The notes below the pieces were generated by a model, which saw only the letters and a program-made list of their open reading frames with translations, was not told where the DNA came from and ran no database searches. DNA of 64,000 nt from an uncultured Desulfobacterales bacterium. Its GTDB lineage: Bacteria; Desulfobacterota; Desulfobacteria; Desulfobacterales; JAHEIW01. Below, one piece after another: positions 52,934 to 61,803 of this stretch (positions are counted from its first letter, which is position 1; every line of letters starts with the position of its first letter). The stretch spans positions 159,513 to 223,512 of the forward strand of contig CAMYLV010000010.1 in NCBI GenBank assembly GCA_947259495.1, read 5' to 3'. The position numbers and the translations under genes were made by a program.

Positions 52934-53673
52934 GGGCTTTCCTCGTTGGCTGGATTCTGAAGGTCCGGTCGAATAAATATCACTTCAACTCTCCGATTGG
53001 TGGTCTGGTTTTCAACCGTATCATTGGCGACCAGGGGCCGAAATTCCCCAAATCCTTCAGCCGACAGTCGTTGCGCATCGATCCGGTGTTGTTCAATAAA
53101 ATACCGTAGAACATTGACCGCCCGGGCGGTGGATAATTCCCAGTTGGACGGGAATACGGCCGTGTGAATAGGAACATCGTCGGTGTGCCCCTCTATGCGG
53201 ATCAGATAGGTGGTTTGGGCAACAAGCGCCCCGATTTTTTCAAGCAGCGGAAGGGCCGGCGTTGAAATAGAGGCCACCCCTGATTCGAAAAGAGTCTGTT
53301 CGGACAGGCGCATCACCAGGCCTTCCCGGGAAAACAGCACTTCGATCTCATCTTTCAGATTGAATTTATCAGAGAGCAACTCCAGATGTTCAAAAAGTTT
53401 GGCCAGTTCAGATCGGCTTTTGACCATACCCGCGGATTCCGGCAGGACAACCGATCCGGATTCAAATTTGATTCCGCCGGAGAATAAACCGACAGCATGG
53501 CTAAAGGAGCGTACAAATCGCATGACCTTGGCCTCGTCCATGGTGGAAAACGAACACAGCATGATAAAAAAACACAATAAAATGAGAATAAATCCGGAGT
53601 AGACAATTTCCCGTCCGCCGCTGGAAGCGCTATGACCGTTTTTGGATCCAACTCTTTGATTTTTTCTTTTCAT
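52930..53673 (-). CDS. MotB paralogue lacking the ion-binding Asp
   Basis: The 247-residue protein has the same architecture as the next gene, including OmpA motif RIEGHTDDVPIHTAVFPSNWELS. Its transmembrane helix reads EIVYSGFILILLCFFIMLCS. Aligned without gaps to TTFNDLVTLLMVFFVLLFAM in MotB, the essential Asp is Gly here. It cannot carry ions by the known mechanism, so it may be a heterodimer partner or a structural stator component. It is coupled to motA upstream (4-nt gap) and motB downstream (4-nt overlap). There is only one MotA. Confidence 0.9.
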   Translation of the reverse strand: MKRKNQRVGSKNGHSASSGGREIVYSGFILILLCFFIMLCSFSTMDEAKVMRFVRSFSHAVGLFSGGIKFESGSVVLPESAGMVKSRSELAKLFEHLELLSDKFNLKDEIEVLFSREGLVMRLSEQTLFESGVASISTPALPLLEKIGALVAQTTYLIRIEGHTDDVPIHTAVFPSNWELSTARAVNVLRYFIEQHRIDAQRLSAEGFGEFRPLVANDTVENQTTNRRVEVIFIRPDLQNPANEESP

Positions 53674-53676
53674 CTT

Positions 53677-54456
53677 TTAGGCTTTGGCCGGTTCGGCGCT
53701 GGTGGTTAGGCGGGCTTTGGGCGCGATAAAAGCCTTTAATTTCTGTTCGACTACGCGATGGTTGTCGCCGGACTGAATCGAAATGACCCCTTCCAAAATC
53801 ATCTGTTTGACCAGAACTTCCTGCTTGCTGCGTGTTTTCAGTTTGCCGGCCACCGGCAGAAACAACAAATTGGCCAGCATGGTTCCGTAAAAAGTGGTCA
53901 GCAGGGCCACCGCCATGGGCGCGCCTATCTGGCTGGGGTCTTCCATCTGCATGAGCATCTGCACCAGCCCGATAATGGTGCCCAGCATCCCGACCGCCGG
54001 CGCAAAGCCTCCCATGGTGGAGAATATTTCGGAACCCAGCCGGTGTCGCTCTTCCAGGTACTGGATCTCAATGGACATCACTTCTTCAATGGATGAAGAC
54101 TCCATGCCGTCGATGGCCATCTGGATGCCGCGGGCCAGAAATGGGTCTTTGATATCCTTGAGCTGGGATTCAAATGACAGAATGCCCTCCTGACGGGCTT
54201 TTTTGGCAAAACCCGACATCAGCGGAATGAATTCGCTGGCCATCTGGGAACGGTGTGAAAACACATTTTTGACGACCTTAAATACACTCAACACCTCTGA
54301 GAGCGGATAAGCCAGCAGGGTGGCACCCATGGTTCCACCCAAAACGATCATAACCGAGGGATAGTTGACAAACCAGGTCCCATCACCACCCATCAGGATG
54401 GAAATGATGACCAGACCAAAAGCAACCACAATACCGATGAGAGTTGTGATATCCAC
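53677..54456 (-). CDS. motA: Flagellar motor stator protein MotA
   Basis: The 259-residue protein has four transmembrane helices, the first at about 5-22. The cytoplasmic loop carries QEGILSFESQLKDIKDPFLARGIQM, and the TM3-4 region GGFAPAVGMLGTIIGLVQML is diagnostic. It starts at GTG with GAGGAG upstream. It is followed directly by two MotB-like genes. A sigma-54 promoter match lies about 108 nt before the start. Confidence 0.95.
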   Translation of the reverse strand: MDITTLIGIVVAFGLVIISILMGGDGTWFVNYPSVMIVLGGTMGATLLAYPLSEVLSVFKVVKNVFSHRSQMASEFIPLMSGFAKKARQEGILSFESQLKDIKDPFLARGIQMAIDGMESSSIEEVMSIEIQYLEERHRLGSEIFSTMGGFAPAVGMLGTIIGLVQMLMQMEDPSQIGAPMAVALLTTFYGTMLANLLFLPVAGKLKTRSKQEVLVKQMILEGVISIQSGDNHRVVEQKLKAFIAPKARLTTSAEPAKA

Positions 54457-54948
54457 GGATTAGCTCCTCTGCCGCTTTGACATCTCAATTGAACTTTAGA
54501 TTCTGAAATTATCCGATTAACGTGTGCTGAGATTGCAGGAAAATTTCAGAATTATTATTATTTTCAATGATTTTAGCAAGTATTGTGCCATCAGTCGGAA
54601 TTGGGATGCTGAAATGCAAAAATGAGGGCGACGGCAGGTAATCATCTGAACTCAATAGAAAAAGCGTCGATCTCAAGCGCTTTGCTCGGGGGGCTAAACA
54701 GACAGCCGGCAGCAGCGGCATAAAACCAGACCCGATCCGCGGGAGAAATCCGGTTTTAAACGTCAATTTTCATTTATTTTTGTCAACAGTTTGACGATGG
54801 TAATCGGCAGATTGCGCTAATTGGGGGTCGGACGCATATATACGGGGGCGCGCTGCTCAACCCTCAAATTGCCGATCATTGGCAGGGTGGCGGCCCAACT
54901 GCTCAGATCGGGCCACACGCCACAGCAATCCCGCAGCCGCCGAATCGC
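54457..54948. other. Spacer upstream of motA
   Basis: A 492-nt region with no convincing gene; the track ORF 54509-54766 overlaps the promoter and has no family features. It contains the sigma-54 promoter for motA and AT-rich DNA. Confidence 0.4.
54575..54590 (-). promoter_or_regulatory. Sigma-54 promoter for motA operon
   Basis: On the minus strand TGGCAC-AATAC-TTGCT fits the -24/-12 consensus fully, with GG and GC 10 bp apart. The predicted start near 54564 would give a 5' leader of about 108 nt before motA. Confidence 0.7.
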
Positions 54949-55170
54949 TCAGGACAGATCCGGCGGCTGACCCGTACTGCTGTCCGGATTTGAATTAATG
55001 GTGCGCTGATATTCGACAATTCGCTGCGACACCTCCTCGAGCGGTTCTTTGACCATGATTTTATTGTTGTTGGTAAATGTGATCACCGTCTCGGGGATGG
55101 CTTGCAAAGACTGAATCCGATCCACGTTGACTATCAGCACTGAATCATTGAGTCGCGTTACTTTGATCAT
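54949..55170 (-). CDS. flbD: Flagellar protein FlbD
   Basis: Start ATG 55170 (MIKVTRLNDSVLIVN) matches the compact FlbD family; the track ORF adds 34 unsupported residues. The 73-residue protein has VITFTNNNKIMVKEPLEEVSQRIVEYQR. This small protein is found beside flgE and motA in many flagellar loci; its biochemical role is unclear. It follows flgE by about 110 nt. Confidence 0.88.
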   Translation of the reverse strand: MIKVTRLNDSVLIVNVDRIQSLQAIPETVITFTNNNKIMVKEPLEEVSQRIVEYQRTINSNPDSSTGQPPDLS

Positions 55171-55281
55171 CTTGACACCACTTTGGTTTGACGGCGGCAA
55201 AAGCTGGTAATGAGTTTCGGACGGACGATATATCAAGTGGATCCGCCCGAGACCGCCGCCAAGCCGCCGCACCGATTAGAA

Positions 55282-56529
55282 TTAACGTTTAATATTGATC
55301 AATTCGGCCAGGATTTCGTCACTGGTGGTAATGACCCGCGAGTTGGCCTGAAAGGCCCGTTGGGTGGTAATCATTTTGACAAATTCCTGGGCCAAGTCGA
55401 CATTGGACATCTCGATGGAGCTGGGGCTGATAGTGCCCCGCCGACCGCTCTGGGAAATTCCCATCATAGCCTGCCCGGAATCGCGCGACTCGGTATACAG
55501 GTTTTTGCCCATTTTGTTGAGGCCGTAGTAATTGGGAAAATCCGCCAACACCACCTGATACAGCGGCGCCAGTTGCCCATTGGAATAGCTACCGGTCACC
55601 ACTCCGGCTTCATCAACCGAAACCCCCCGCAGCACCCCTGCAGTATACCCGTCCTGGGTCTGGAAGGTGGTCATGGAAGGCGCGGCATACTGGGTCAGGT
55701 CCCCGTGCGTCGCACCGGCGCTGTCGACAAGATCCCAGAACAGGGTGAGATCGGAGGCTCCGCTGGTCAAACCGGTGAGGGAAATGACCGGATCAGTGTT
55801 GTTGGTCAGAGCGCCTGTGGCGCCGTCGAAGGTATAATTGGTGACATTAATGCTGACACCACCTCCAGCTCCGTAGGTTCCGGCCGGTACGGTGACACTG
55901 ACATCCCAGGTGTTGGCCGCCATCTGTTTTTCAAACGTCAGCGTCACCGGTATGCCATTGCCCAATGAATCATAAACGATGACCGTTGTGGCATAGGTAT
56001 CCAGGTTGGCTGCCCCGGCGTCCAGGTTTACATCCACCGTAAATTCGGTGCTGGCCTGCGGCGGGGTGGTGCTTTGCTCCGGCACATTGATGTCGACGAT
56101 ATTGCCCAGTGCCAGGGTGCCGTCCGGCTGAATAGCGGTGACTTCATAGCCTTGCACGAACAGGCCGTCCGGATTGATCAGATACCCGTCGCGATCAAAG
56201 GAAAAATCACCAGCCCGGGTATAAAAACTGGAATTGGCGTTATCGCGCAGAAGGAAAAACCCGGCTCCGTTTATGGCCATGTCGGTGGGGTTGGCGGTGT
56301 TCTCAATGGACCCCTGACTCCAGATAGGTGTTGTTCCCCAAAACTCCACTCCGCGGCCGATTTCATTGGAACCGCTGCCCTCCAACGATTGGCTTAAAAT
56401 GTTGGCAAAAGAGGAGCGGTTGGATTTAAAAGCCGTGGTGTTGATATTGGCAATGTTGTCGCCAATAACGGTTAAGGCTCTGGAATTCACATTGAGCCCG
56501 GATACTCCGGCAAACAATGAACCAATCAT
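55282..56529 (-). CDS. flgE: Flagellar hook protein FlgE
   Basis: The 415-residue protein starts MIGSLFAGVSGLNVNSRALTVIGDNIANINTTAFKSNRSSF with the rod/hook signature and ends with the coil IEMSNVDLAQEFVKMITTQRAFQANSRVITTSDEI. A beta-rich, Ala/Gly/Thr-rich central domain is typical of hooks. GGAGG precedes the ATG. It polymerises into the extracellular hook. Confidence 0.96.
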   Translation of the reverse strand: MIGSLFAGVSGLNVNSRALTVIGDNIANINTTAFKSNRSSFANILSQSLEGSGSNEIGRGVEFWGTTPIWSQGSIENTANPTDMAINGAGFFLLRDNANSSFYTRAGDFSFDRDGYLINPDGLFVQGYEVTAIQPDGTLALGNIVDINVPEQSTTPPQASTEFTVDVNLDAGAANLDTYATTVIVYDSLGNGIPVTLTFEKQMAANTWDVSVTVPAGTYGAGGGVSINVTNYTFDGATGALTNNTDPVISLTGLTSGASDLTLFWDLVDSAGATHGDLTQYAAPSMTTFQTQDGYTAGVLRGVSVDEAGVVTGSYSNGQLAPLYQVVLADFPNYYGLNKMGKNLYTESRDSGQAMMGISQSGRRGTISPSSIEMSNVDLAQEFVKMITTQRAFQANSRVITTSDEILAELINIKR

Positions 56530-56552
56530 TTTAAATGTCCTCCATTAGGATG

Positions 56553-57260
56553 TTAATTTGAATTTATTTCTGGTTGTGCCGCGACCGCGGTTGGTGGCGG
56601 CGGTGCTTCAGAAACGTCGATAACAGCGTCGATCGCCACAGTCTGAAGCTCGGTAATCAGGTACGCCGTGTTGTCTTTAAACGATACACCGGTCACGAGC
56701 GCACCCATCAGAGGTGTGACCGTCACATTCTGGTTGGCGGCGTCGACAGCCTGGATTTCAAAACGATAAACGCCCGGCGGCATCGGATTGCCGTCCAAAT
56801 CCATCCCGTTCCACACCGCGCTTTGCCTGCCCAGACCCAGAGCACCGGTCTCAAAAGAATTCACGAAGCCTCCGGTGGCATCATACACGCTGACGGCCGT
56901 CATGGCGGCATTGGCCTCCAATTCGAAATGGCAGGTCGCCGCCTGACCGTCTTCTAATAGCAGCCCGTTGCCCGAGGCGGTTATTTCCTTGCCGATGTAA
57001 GACACCGCCTGGGAATGGGTCAGCGATGCTTGAAACTGCTCCATGTTCTTAAGACTGTCATGGATATTGCTGAGCTGCTCCAGTGAACTAAACTGCGCCA
57101 ACTGGGCGGTAAATTCGGTGCTGTCAGCCGGGTTCAGCGGATCCTGATGCTGAAGCTGGGCAATCAACATGTTTAAAAAATCATCTTTGCCCAGAATCTT
57201 CGCCGGCGCGCTCGATTGCGCATCGCTTGTGGTTGTATCGATGGCGTTAATGGGTGTCAT
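56553..57260 (-). CDS. flgD: Flagellar hook-capping protein FlgD
   Basis: The 235-residue protein has the FlgD opening LGKDDFLNMLIAQLQHQDPLNPADSTEFTAQLAQFSSLEQL and a beta-sandwich C-terminal domain (WNGMDLDGNPMPPGVYRFEI). It caps the growing hook. It lies between fliK and flgE. Confidence 0.95.
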   Translation of the reverse strand: MTPINAIDTTTSDAQSSAPAKILGKDDFLNMLIAQLQHQDPLNPADSTEFTAQLAQFSSLEQLSNIHDSLKNMEQFQASLTHSQAVSYIGKEITASGNGLLLEDGQAATCHFELEANAAMTAVSVYDATGGFVNSFETGALGLGRQSAVWNGMDLDGNPMPPGVYRFEIQAVDAANQNVTVTPLMGALVTGVSFKDNTAYLITELQTVAIDAVIDVSEAPPPPTAVAAQPEINSN

Positions 57261-57325
57261 GTTAACCTCACAACATGTATTTGCAAGTTCATATATGTCG
57301 CTTGCATCGTCTTCATCGGTCAGGG

Positions 57326-58834
57326 TTATGCGAAATAGTCAATGGCGGTTTCCACCATTCCGAGGCCGCGACCCGTGTGCATGCCGGTCTGCGCTCCATC
57401 AGCCGCATCAGCGCTAAAACGGTTTTCTTTCAAAGCCCGCGCACGGCGCGCTTCAGCCGCTTTTTGGTAGAGATCATCATCTGCCCTGGAGTCATGTGCG
57501 ACCGAGACCTCCAGTTCATCGACTTCCAGACCCTGAGCCTGCAATTCCGCCTTTAATTGATTCAGGTTACTTTCAAGCATATCTTTGACGAACGGAAACT
57601 CAGCCACAATCCTGACAGCGACCTGTTGGCTCTCGGTAACGATGTGCATCCGAATATGGCCTAAAAAATCGGGTTTCAAATCGATTTGAACCGCATTTTG
57701 CCCACTGTTGTTCAAAAGGACCGCTTTTTGAACAATTTGATTCATCGTCTGAGAGGCCAGGCTGCGCTTGGCGCCTTCGGCTGAGCGACCGGCATGTTCA
57801 AGTTTTGCTGAATGCTCAAACAAGTTCTCCTGTGATGTTAGAAAACTGCTGTCCTTGGCCTCGCCATCAATCTGAACGACTTTGCTGCCCTTTTGATCGG
57901 CCGGCAGCATTTCATTCGGCAAACCGGAAGTTTTGAGGCTGACGGCATCTTCTGAGGGTTTGGCGGTGATGCCTTCGGAGGCTAAATTCGTATTAACCGC
58001 CGTCTCGGCTGCTTTGGGTGCGGGCTGCGGTTTGGCTGACTGTGAATTTTCACCGCTTTTATGGATTCCGGGTTCCAGCAGGGTTTCAACATTTAGATCT
58101 TTGGATGTCCCTGCAGACAGGCGGGCGTATTTTTCTGCGCTGGCTAACTGGGTCATCTCAGACGGTTGGGCTTCAACCAAAAGATTCACGGCCGTCTTTT
58201 GCCCGTTGGTCTCAACAGTGGTCGCATAAGCTGCTGCCCGGCCACCGAGGCTGACACCCTCGCCCGGTGTCGCCGTCAGGGAACGCCAAAATTCGAAAAA
58301 TGGGTTGTCGGCATGGGAGCCTGACGGGTCTGCGGCAAGCTGATGTACGATGGCCCGGTTTACCTGTTGTTTAAAGAAAGACAGATTGTTGGCTTCCGGT
58401 GAGATGTCAATTTGCAGCTGTTCAAAGGGTCCGATACCCACCAGTCCGGCGAGCAGCGGTTTTCCTTCTGACTGGAAATGACCCATCAGCTGAGGCAGAA
58501 CGGCATTTGTCGATTCGCTATTGGAGTCCGATTGGGCCTCTCGATCCTGAAAAGGATCTTGATCAACGATTTTGCGGTTGTTTGCAGGGTTGGCCGATTG
58601 GGTATTCGGCCTTGCGGGTTTGGCCGTTTGGGCCGCACCCGCACGCGCTTCGGGGTTGCTGCAGGATTTGCGCTCGGAAACACGGTTTAAGGTCGCCAGA
58701 AAACTCTTCTTTTGATCGGCTGATTGAACCGGTCGGTAGAGTTCAAATGATGCGGGTTCCGTGCCTGGCGAACTGCCGATAGTGCCGTTCCGTGGCTGGG
58801 GTGCAGCTGGCATTATGAAAGCATCAAACGACAT
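57326..58834 (-). CDS. fliK: Flagellar hook-length control protein FliK
   Basis: The 502-residue protein has a long, low-complexity Ala/Lys/Ser/Gln-rich N-terminal ruler region (about 1-370). The conserved C-terminal domain includes VQIDLKPDFLGHIRMHIVTESQQVAVRIVAEFPFVKDMLESNLNQLKAELQAQGLEVDELEV in family pattern, which acts on FlhB. AAGGAACCT precedes the ATG. It is first in a unit with flgD, flgE and flbD under a sigma-54 promoter. Confidence 0.92.
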   Translation of the reverse strand: MSFDAFIMPAAPQPRNGTIGSSPGTEPASFELYRPVQSADQKKSFLATLNRVSERKSCSNPEARAGAAQTAKPARPNTQSANPANNRKIVDQDPFQDREAQSDSNSESTNAVLPQLMGHFQSEGKPLLAGLVGIGPFEQLQIDISPEANNLSFFKQQVNRAIVHQLAADPSGSHADNPFFEFWRSLTATPGEGVSLGGRAAAYATTVETNGQKTAVNLLVEAQPSEMTQLASAEKYARLSAGTSKDLNVETLLEPGIHKSGENSQSAKPQPAPKAAETAVNTNLASEGITAKPSEDAVSLKTSGLPNEMLPADQKGSKVVQIDGEAKDSSFLTSQENLFEHSAKLEHAGRSAEGAKRSLASQTMNQIVQKAVLLNNSGQNAVQIDLKPDFLGHIRMHIVTESQQVAVRIVAEFPFVKDMLESNLNQLKAELQAQGLEVDELEVSVAHDSRADDDLYQKAAEARRARALKENRFSADAADGAQTGMHTGRGLGMVETAIDYFA

Positions 58835-59272
58835 AGGTTCCTTACTGGGTATGTATGGCCTGTAAAAGCGACGATAGACGTGTTAACGGCCAATGCTTTG
58901 TGCATCAAGCGTGCCAATCTTTTTAAAATGCGGCGGGTATTTCTGACAAGGGTTTCAGCGGGCATGGGGGTTATTATAACTAATTAAATTTTATAGAATT
59001 AGCGATGATTTTAATTTGATTTTAAATTTCTGCTTACATAAATATAGCCTGCGTTTCTGCTCAAATTCGTCGCAGCTCGAACGGCAATATTTTCCTGAAA
59101 TGGTAATCTTTACCCTTACAAAGGGCAGTCACCAGCAGCAGGATGCGAACTGGCTAGTATTGCAAAATAACATGCCCGTTTGGCGACTTTACAAAGCATT
59201 TTGGGCAGAAATATATGGGTGTTGATCGATAGGGCGGGAAAACACGTCGAATTCAGGACCACATATGAGCGT
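58835..59272. other. Spacer between fliJ and fliK with sigma-54 promoter
   Basis: About 440 nt, AT-rich around 58975-59040. Apart from the promoter at 58901-58917 no gene or strong hairpin is seen; the plus-strand track ORF 59016-59225 has no recognisable content. Confidence 0.4.
58901..58917 (-). promoter_or_regulatory. Sigma-54 promoter for fliK-flgD-flgE operon
   Basis: On the minus strand TTGGCACGCTTGATGCA has a perfect -24 (TTGGCACG) and GG-GC spacing of 10 bp; the -12 is ATGCA rather than TTGCA. The predicted start near 58890 is about 56 nt before fliK. Confidence 0.65.
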
Positions 59273-59710
59273 TCAGGATTTTAGAATGAATCGATGGCCT
59301 GCAATATCGTCTAATAAATCGCGTTCCTTTTTTAGCTGGGTCTGCCCATAGGCCCGGCGACCCTTTTCTTTGAGCTTTTCAAGCGCCTTGCGCTTTTTCA
59401 TGGCTGCAATTACGGCCTGGTGTGTTGAATCAAAGCGGCGCTGTGCTTCCATGACCTTCTGACGTTGCGCTTTCATTTCGGCTGTCAGGTGTTCGATAAA
59501 ATCAACATACAATTTCAGTTCCGATGCCGGGCGTCCCTTTTTTTGTCTGGTTTGCAACTGTTGCAGGTTCTGGCGCTTTCGATTTTTTAGATTTCGCAGT
59601 TGATCCAGCTCCGATTGGAGACGCCTTTTTAAATGGGCAAGCTCTTTTTGAAGTACCTCTTCCTGATAGCGGCGGTGATTTAATAGCGGTTCTAATTTGA
59701 ATTGATACAT
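59273..59710 (-). CDS. fliJ: Flagellar export chaperone FliJ
   Basis: The 145-residue protein is a single long coiled coil with many Gln, Lys and Arg, beginning YQFKLEPLLNHRRYQEEVLQKELA, typical of FliJ. FliJ sits in the FliI ATPase ring as a central stalk. It follows fliI by 46 nt. Confidence 0.85.
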   Translation of the reverse strand: MYQFKLEPLLNHRRYQEEVLQKELAHLKRRLQSELDQLRNLKNRKRQNLQQLQTRQKKGRPASELKLYVDFIEHLTAEMKAQRQKVMEAQRRFDSTHQAVIAAMKKRKALEKLKEKGRRAYGQTQLKKERDLLDDIAGHRFILKS

Positions 59711-59756
59711 GACGGTTTAGGAATATTTTGCAAGCGGTAAAAACACAGACGGGTAT

Positions 59757-60956
59757 TTAAGCTTCAAACAGCTTGGCCAGCTGAGAAATGCAGTCGTCAA
59801 AGGTGCTTGTTTCGTCGATGTCCTGCCTTAAATAGCGATTGATCTTTTCAATCATCGCAATGGCATAATCGATTTTAGCGTTGCTGCCGGCGACATAAGC
59901 GCCAATGTTAATCAAATCTTCGGCCTTGCGATAGGTGGCCAAAACTTCCTTTAATTTTCGGGCGTACTGTTTTTGGTCCGAATCAATGATATCTTCCATC
60001 ACCCGGCTGATGCTGCCGAGGACATCGATGGCCGGATAATGTGCCTGGTTGGCTAAATCCCGTGAGAGGTTGATATGACCATCGAGAATGGAACGCAGGG
60101 CATCGGCAATAGGTTCGTTGGTGTCATCACCTTCCACCAGGACGGTATACAGTCCGGTGATGGTGCCTCTGTTGGCGGAGGTTCCCGCCCGTTCACATAA
60201 TTTGGGCAAAAGCGTGAATACCGATGGTGTATACCCCTTGGTGGTCGGCGGCTCGCCCAATGCCAGCCCAATTTCACGCTGGGCCATGGCAAAGCGGGTG
60301 ACCGAATCCATCATTAAATTGACGTGGTGGCCCTGATCGCGAAAGAATTCAGCAATGGCGGTCGCAATAAATGCGCCTCGCATGCGGATCAGCGGCAGAT
60401 GGTCAGATGTCGCCACTACAATCACCGAACGCTTAAGGCCTTCCGGGCCGAGTTCTTTTTCGATAAATTCATTGACTTCACGACCGCGCTCGCCGATCAG
60501 GGCAATCACGTTTACATCGGCGGCCGTTTTACGGGCGATCATGCCCAACAACACGCTTTTGCCCACTCCAGAGCCGGCAAAAATACCGATTCGTTGGCCG
60601 CAGCCCAGGGTTAACAAACCATTAATGGCCCGGATACCTAAATCAAGCGGTTGGGTTATCCGTTGGCGGGACAGGGGGTTGACGGGCGTCCCGTAAATGG
60701 GATATTCGCATTCAACCGCAATCGGCCCTTTGTTATCGATGGGATTGCCGAGTCCATTGATAACCCGCCCCAAAAGCCCGGAACCGACCGGAATGAATGC
60801 TCGCTGCTGTCGGGCAACGATCGGGCACCCGGGACCGATGCCCCGCATTTCCTCCAGGGGCATCATCATGACCTTATTGTCCCGGAATCCCAAAACCTCT
60901 GCCGTTATCTTGCGCAGCGGACAGCGGACCTTGGGCTTCGATGACCAGACCCACAA
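59757..60956 (-). CDS. fliI: Flagellar export ATPase FliI, frame-disrupted at the N-terminus
   Basis: This 399-residue ORF covers the ATPase core and C-terminus of FliI: LRKITAEVLGFRDNKVMMMPLEEM, Walker A GIFAGSGVGKSVLLGM, and LMMDSVTRFAMAQREIGLALGEPP. Its first dozen codons (MWVWSSKPKVRCP) are out-of-frame reading of the true N-terminus, which is encoded upstream in another frame (see 60874-61041). So the gene is broken near 60911-60925. The ORF as annotated is probably not translated alone from its TTG. The core motifs are intact, so a sequencing or assembly error is possible. Confidence 0.92.
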   Translation of the reverse strand: MWVWSSKPKVRCPLRKITAEVLGFRDNKVMMMPLEEMRGIGPGCPIVARQQRAFIPVGSGLLGRVINGLGNPIDNKGPIAVECEYPIYGTPVNPLSRQRITQPLDLGIRAINGLLTLGCGQRIGIFAGSGVGKSVLLGMIARKTAADVNVIALIGERGREVNEFIEKELGPEGLKRSVIVVATSDHLPLIRMRGAFIATAIAEFFRDQGHHVNLMMDSVTRFAMAQREIGLALGEPPTTKGYTPSVFTLLPKLCERAGTSANRGTITGLYTVLVEGDDTNEPIADALRSILDGHINLSRDLANQAHYPAIDVLGSISRVMEDIIDSDQKQYARKLKEVLATYRKAEDLINIGAYVAGSNAKIDYAIAMIEKINRYLRQDIDETSTFDDCISQLAKLFEA

Positions 60957-61041
60957 TATTGGTCACTTGCCCACTGGCCTGAATGGTGCAGGTCGAATCC
61001 AGACATCGGCGATATTTATTCAGATGTAAGGTCGTTGCCAT
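60874..61041 (-). pseudogene. fliI: FliI N-terminal fragment in a different frame
   Basis: From ATG 61041, 6-7 nt after the fliH stop, the minus strand encodes MATTLHLNKYRRCLDSTCTI then GQVTNIVGLVIEAQGPLSA, a clear FliI N-terminal beta-barrel start. It then runs out of frame to a TAA. The homologous continuation (LRKITAEVLGF) is in the frame of the 399-residue ORF. Compared with other FliI proteins, roughly 15 residues between EAQG and AEVLGF also seem to be missing. The junction contains CCGCTGTCCGCTG, a direct repeat. Genuine deletion or assembly collapse are both possible. Confidence 0.8.
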
Positions 61042-61047
61042 CGTTGC

Positions 61048-61803
61048 TTATTCGAATTCCTGTTTCGGCTGTTCAAACTGGGCCTGGAATGCTTCTTCAA
61101 TCGCCTCAAATTGTTTTTCAATGCGCGCGTCGATGTCTCCCCTGTCGGTCTCAATTAAACAGCCCCCGCTTTGAATCGAATCTTCGGCCTCAAAGCGAAC
61201 ATGATCAAAATTTTGAAAAAAGTGGGTAAATTGAGATTGGGTGTCTTCAATAAATCGAAGATCGTGCGGGTTGAATTTGATCTTTATTTTCCCGGGATTG
61301 TCAATGCGACCCAAGGCCTCCCGCGCAACGCAGGCAACCGTTTCCTGGGTGGTTTTGATCTCGTGACAGACGATTTTTTTGGCAATCGACAAAGCCAGAT
61401 GCGTCACTTCTTTTTCAATTTCCTCATGAATTTCGGCGCGAATATTTTGCAATTGCTCAAGAGCGCGCTCTAGACTGCCAATAACCGCCTCCGCTTTTTT
61501 CGACCCGGACTCAAAACCAACTCTTTTACCTTCTAGAAAACCCTTTTGAAAGGCGCTTTCTTTAGTCTTATCCATCGCAGTTCCTTGATCTGTGACCGGC
61601 GTTTCTGCTATTTCTGAAACAGGCAGATCCGCTGCACAGGTCGCATCCGGATCGATATTTTTAAAATGCGAGCGTTTAAATTCACGGTTGTTTGCCCGGC
61701 GATCACTGTCATCGGGGGTTTCATCCACCGGGATATTGGGAAAATAATGCAGGCGAAAACCTTCCACCAGCGCTTGCGGTCCCTTTTTAATAGGGTCAGT
61801 CAA
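61048..61803 (-). CDS. fliH: Flagellar export ATPase regulator FliH
   Basis: The roughly 251-residue protein has a variable N-terminal half, a Gly-spaced helix region AFQKGFLEGKRVGFESGSKKAEAVIGSLERA, and a C-terminal domain with VTHLALSIAKKIVCHEI and DARIEKQFEAIEEAF. It controls FliI. TTG 61803 is the better start because GAGGAG is 9 nt upstream and it overlaps the fliG stop; the track start at 61830 lies inside the fliG end. Confidence 0.9.
   Translation of the reverse strand: MTDPIKKGPQALVEGFRLHYFPNIPVDETPDDSDRRANNREFKRSHFKNIDPDATCAADLPVSEIAETPVTDQGTAMDKTKESAFQKGFLEGKRVGFESGSKKAEAVIGSLERALEQLQNIRAEIHEEIEKEVTHLALSIAKKIVCHEIKTTQETVACVAREALGRIDNPGKIKIKFNPHDLRFIEDTQSQFTHFFQNFDHVRFEAEDSIQSGGCLIETDRGDIDARIEKQFEAIEEAFQAQFEQPKQEFE

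Noticed and set aside
54509-54766. 85-codon ORF upstream of motA
   Set aside because: It overlaps the sigma-54 promoter and has no recognisable domain or ribosome site.
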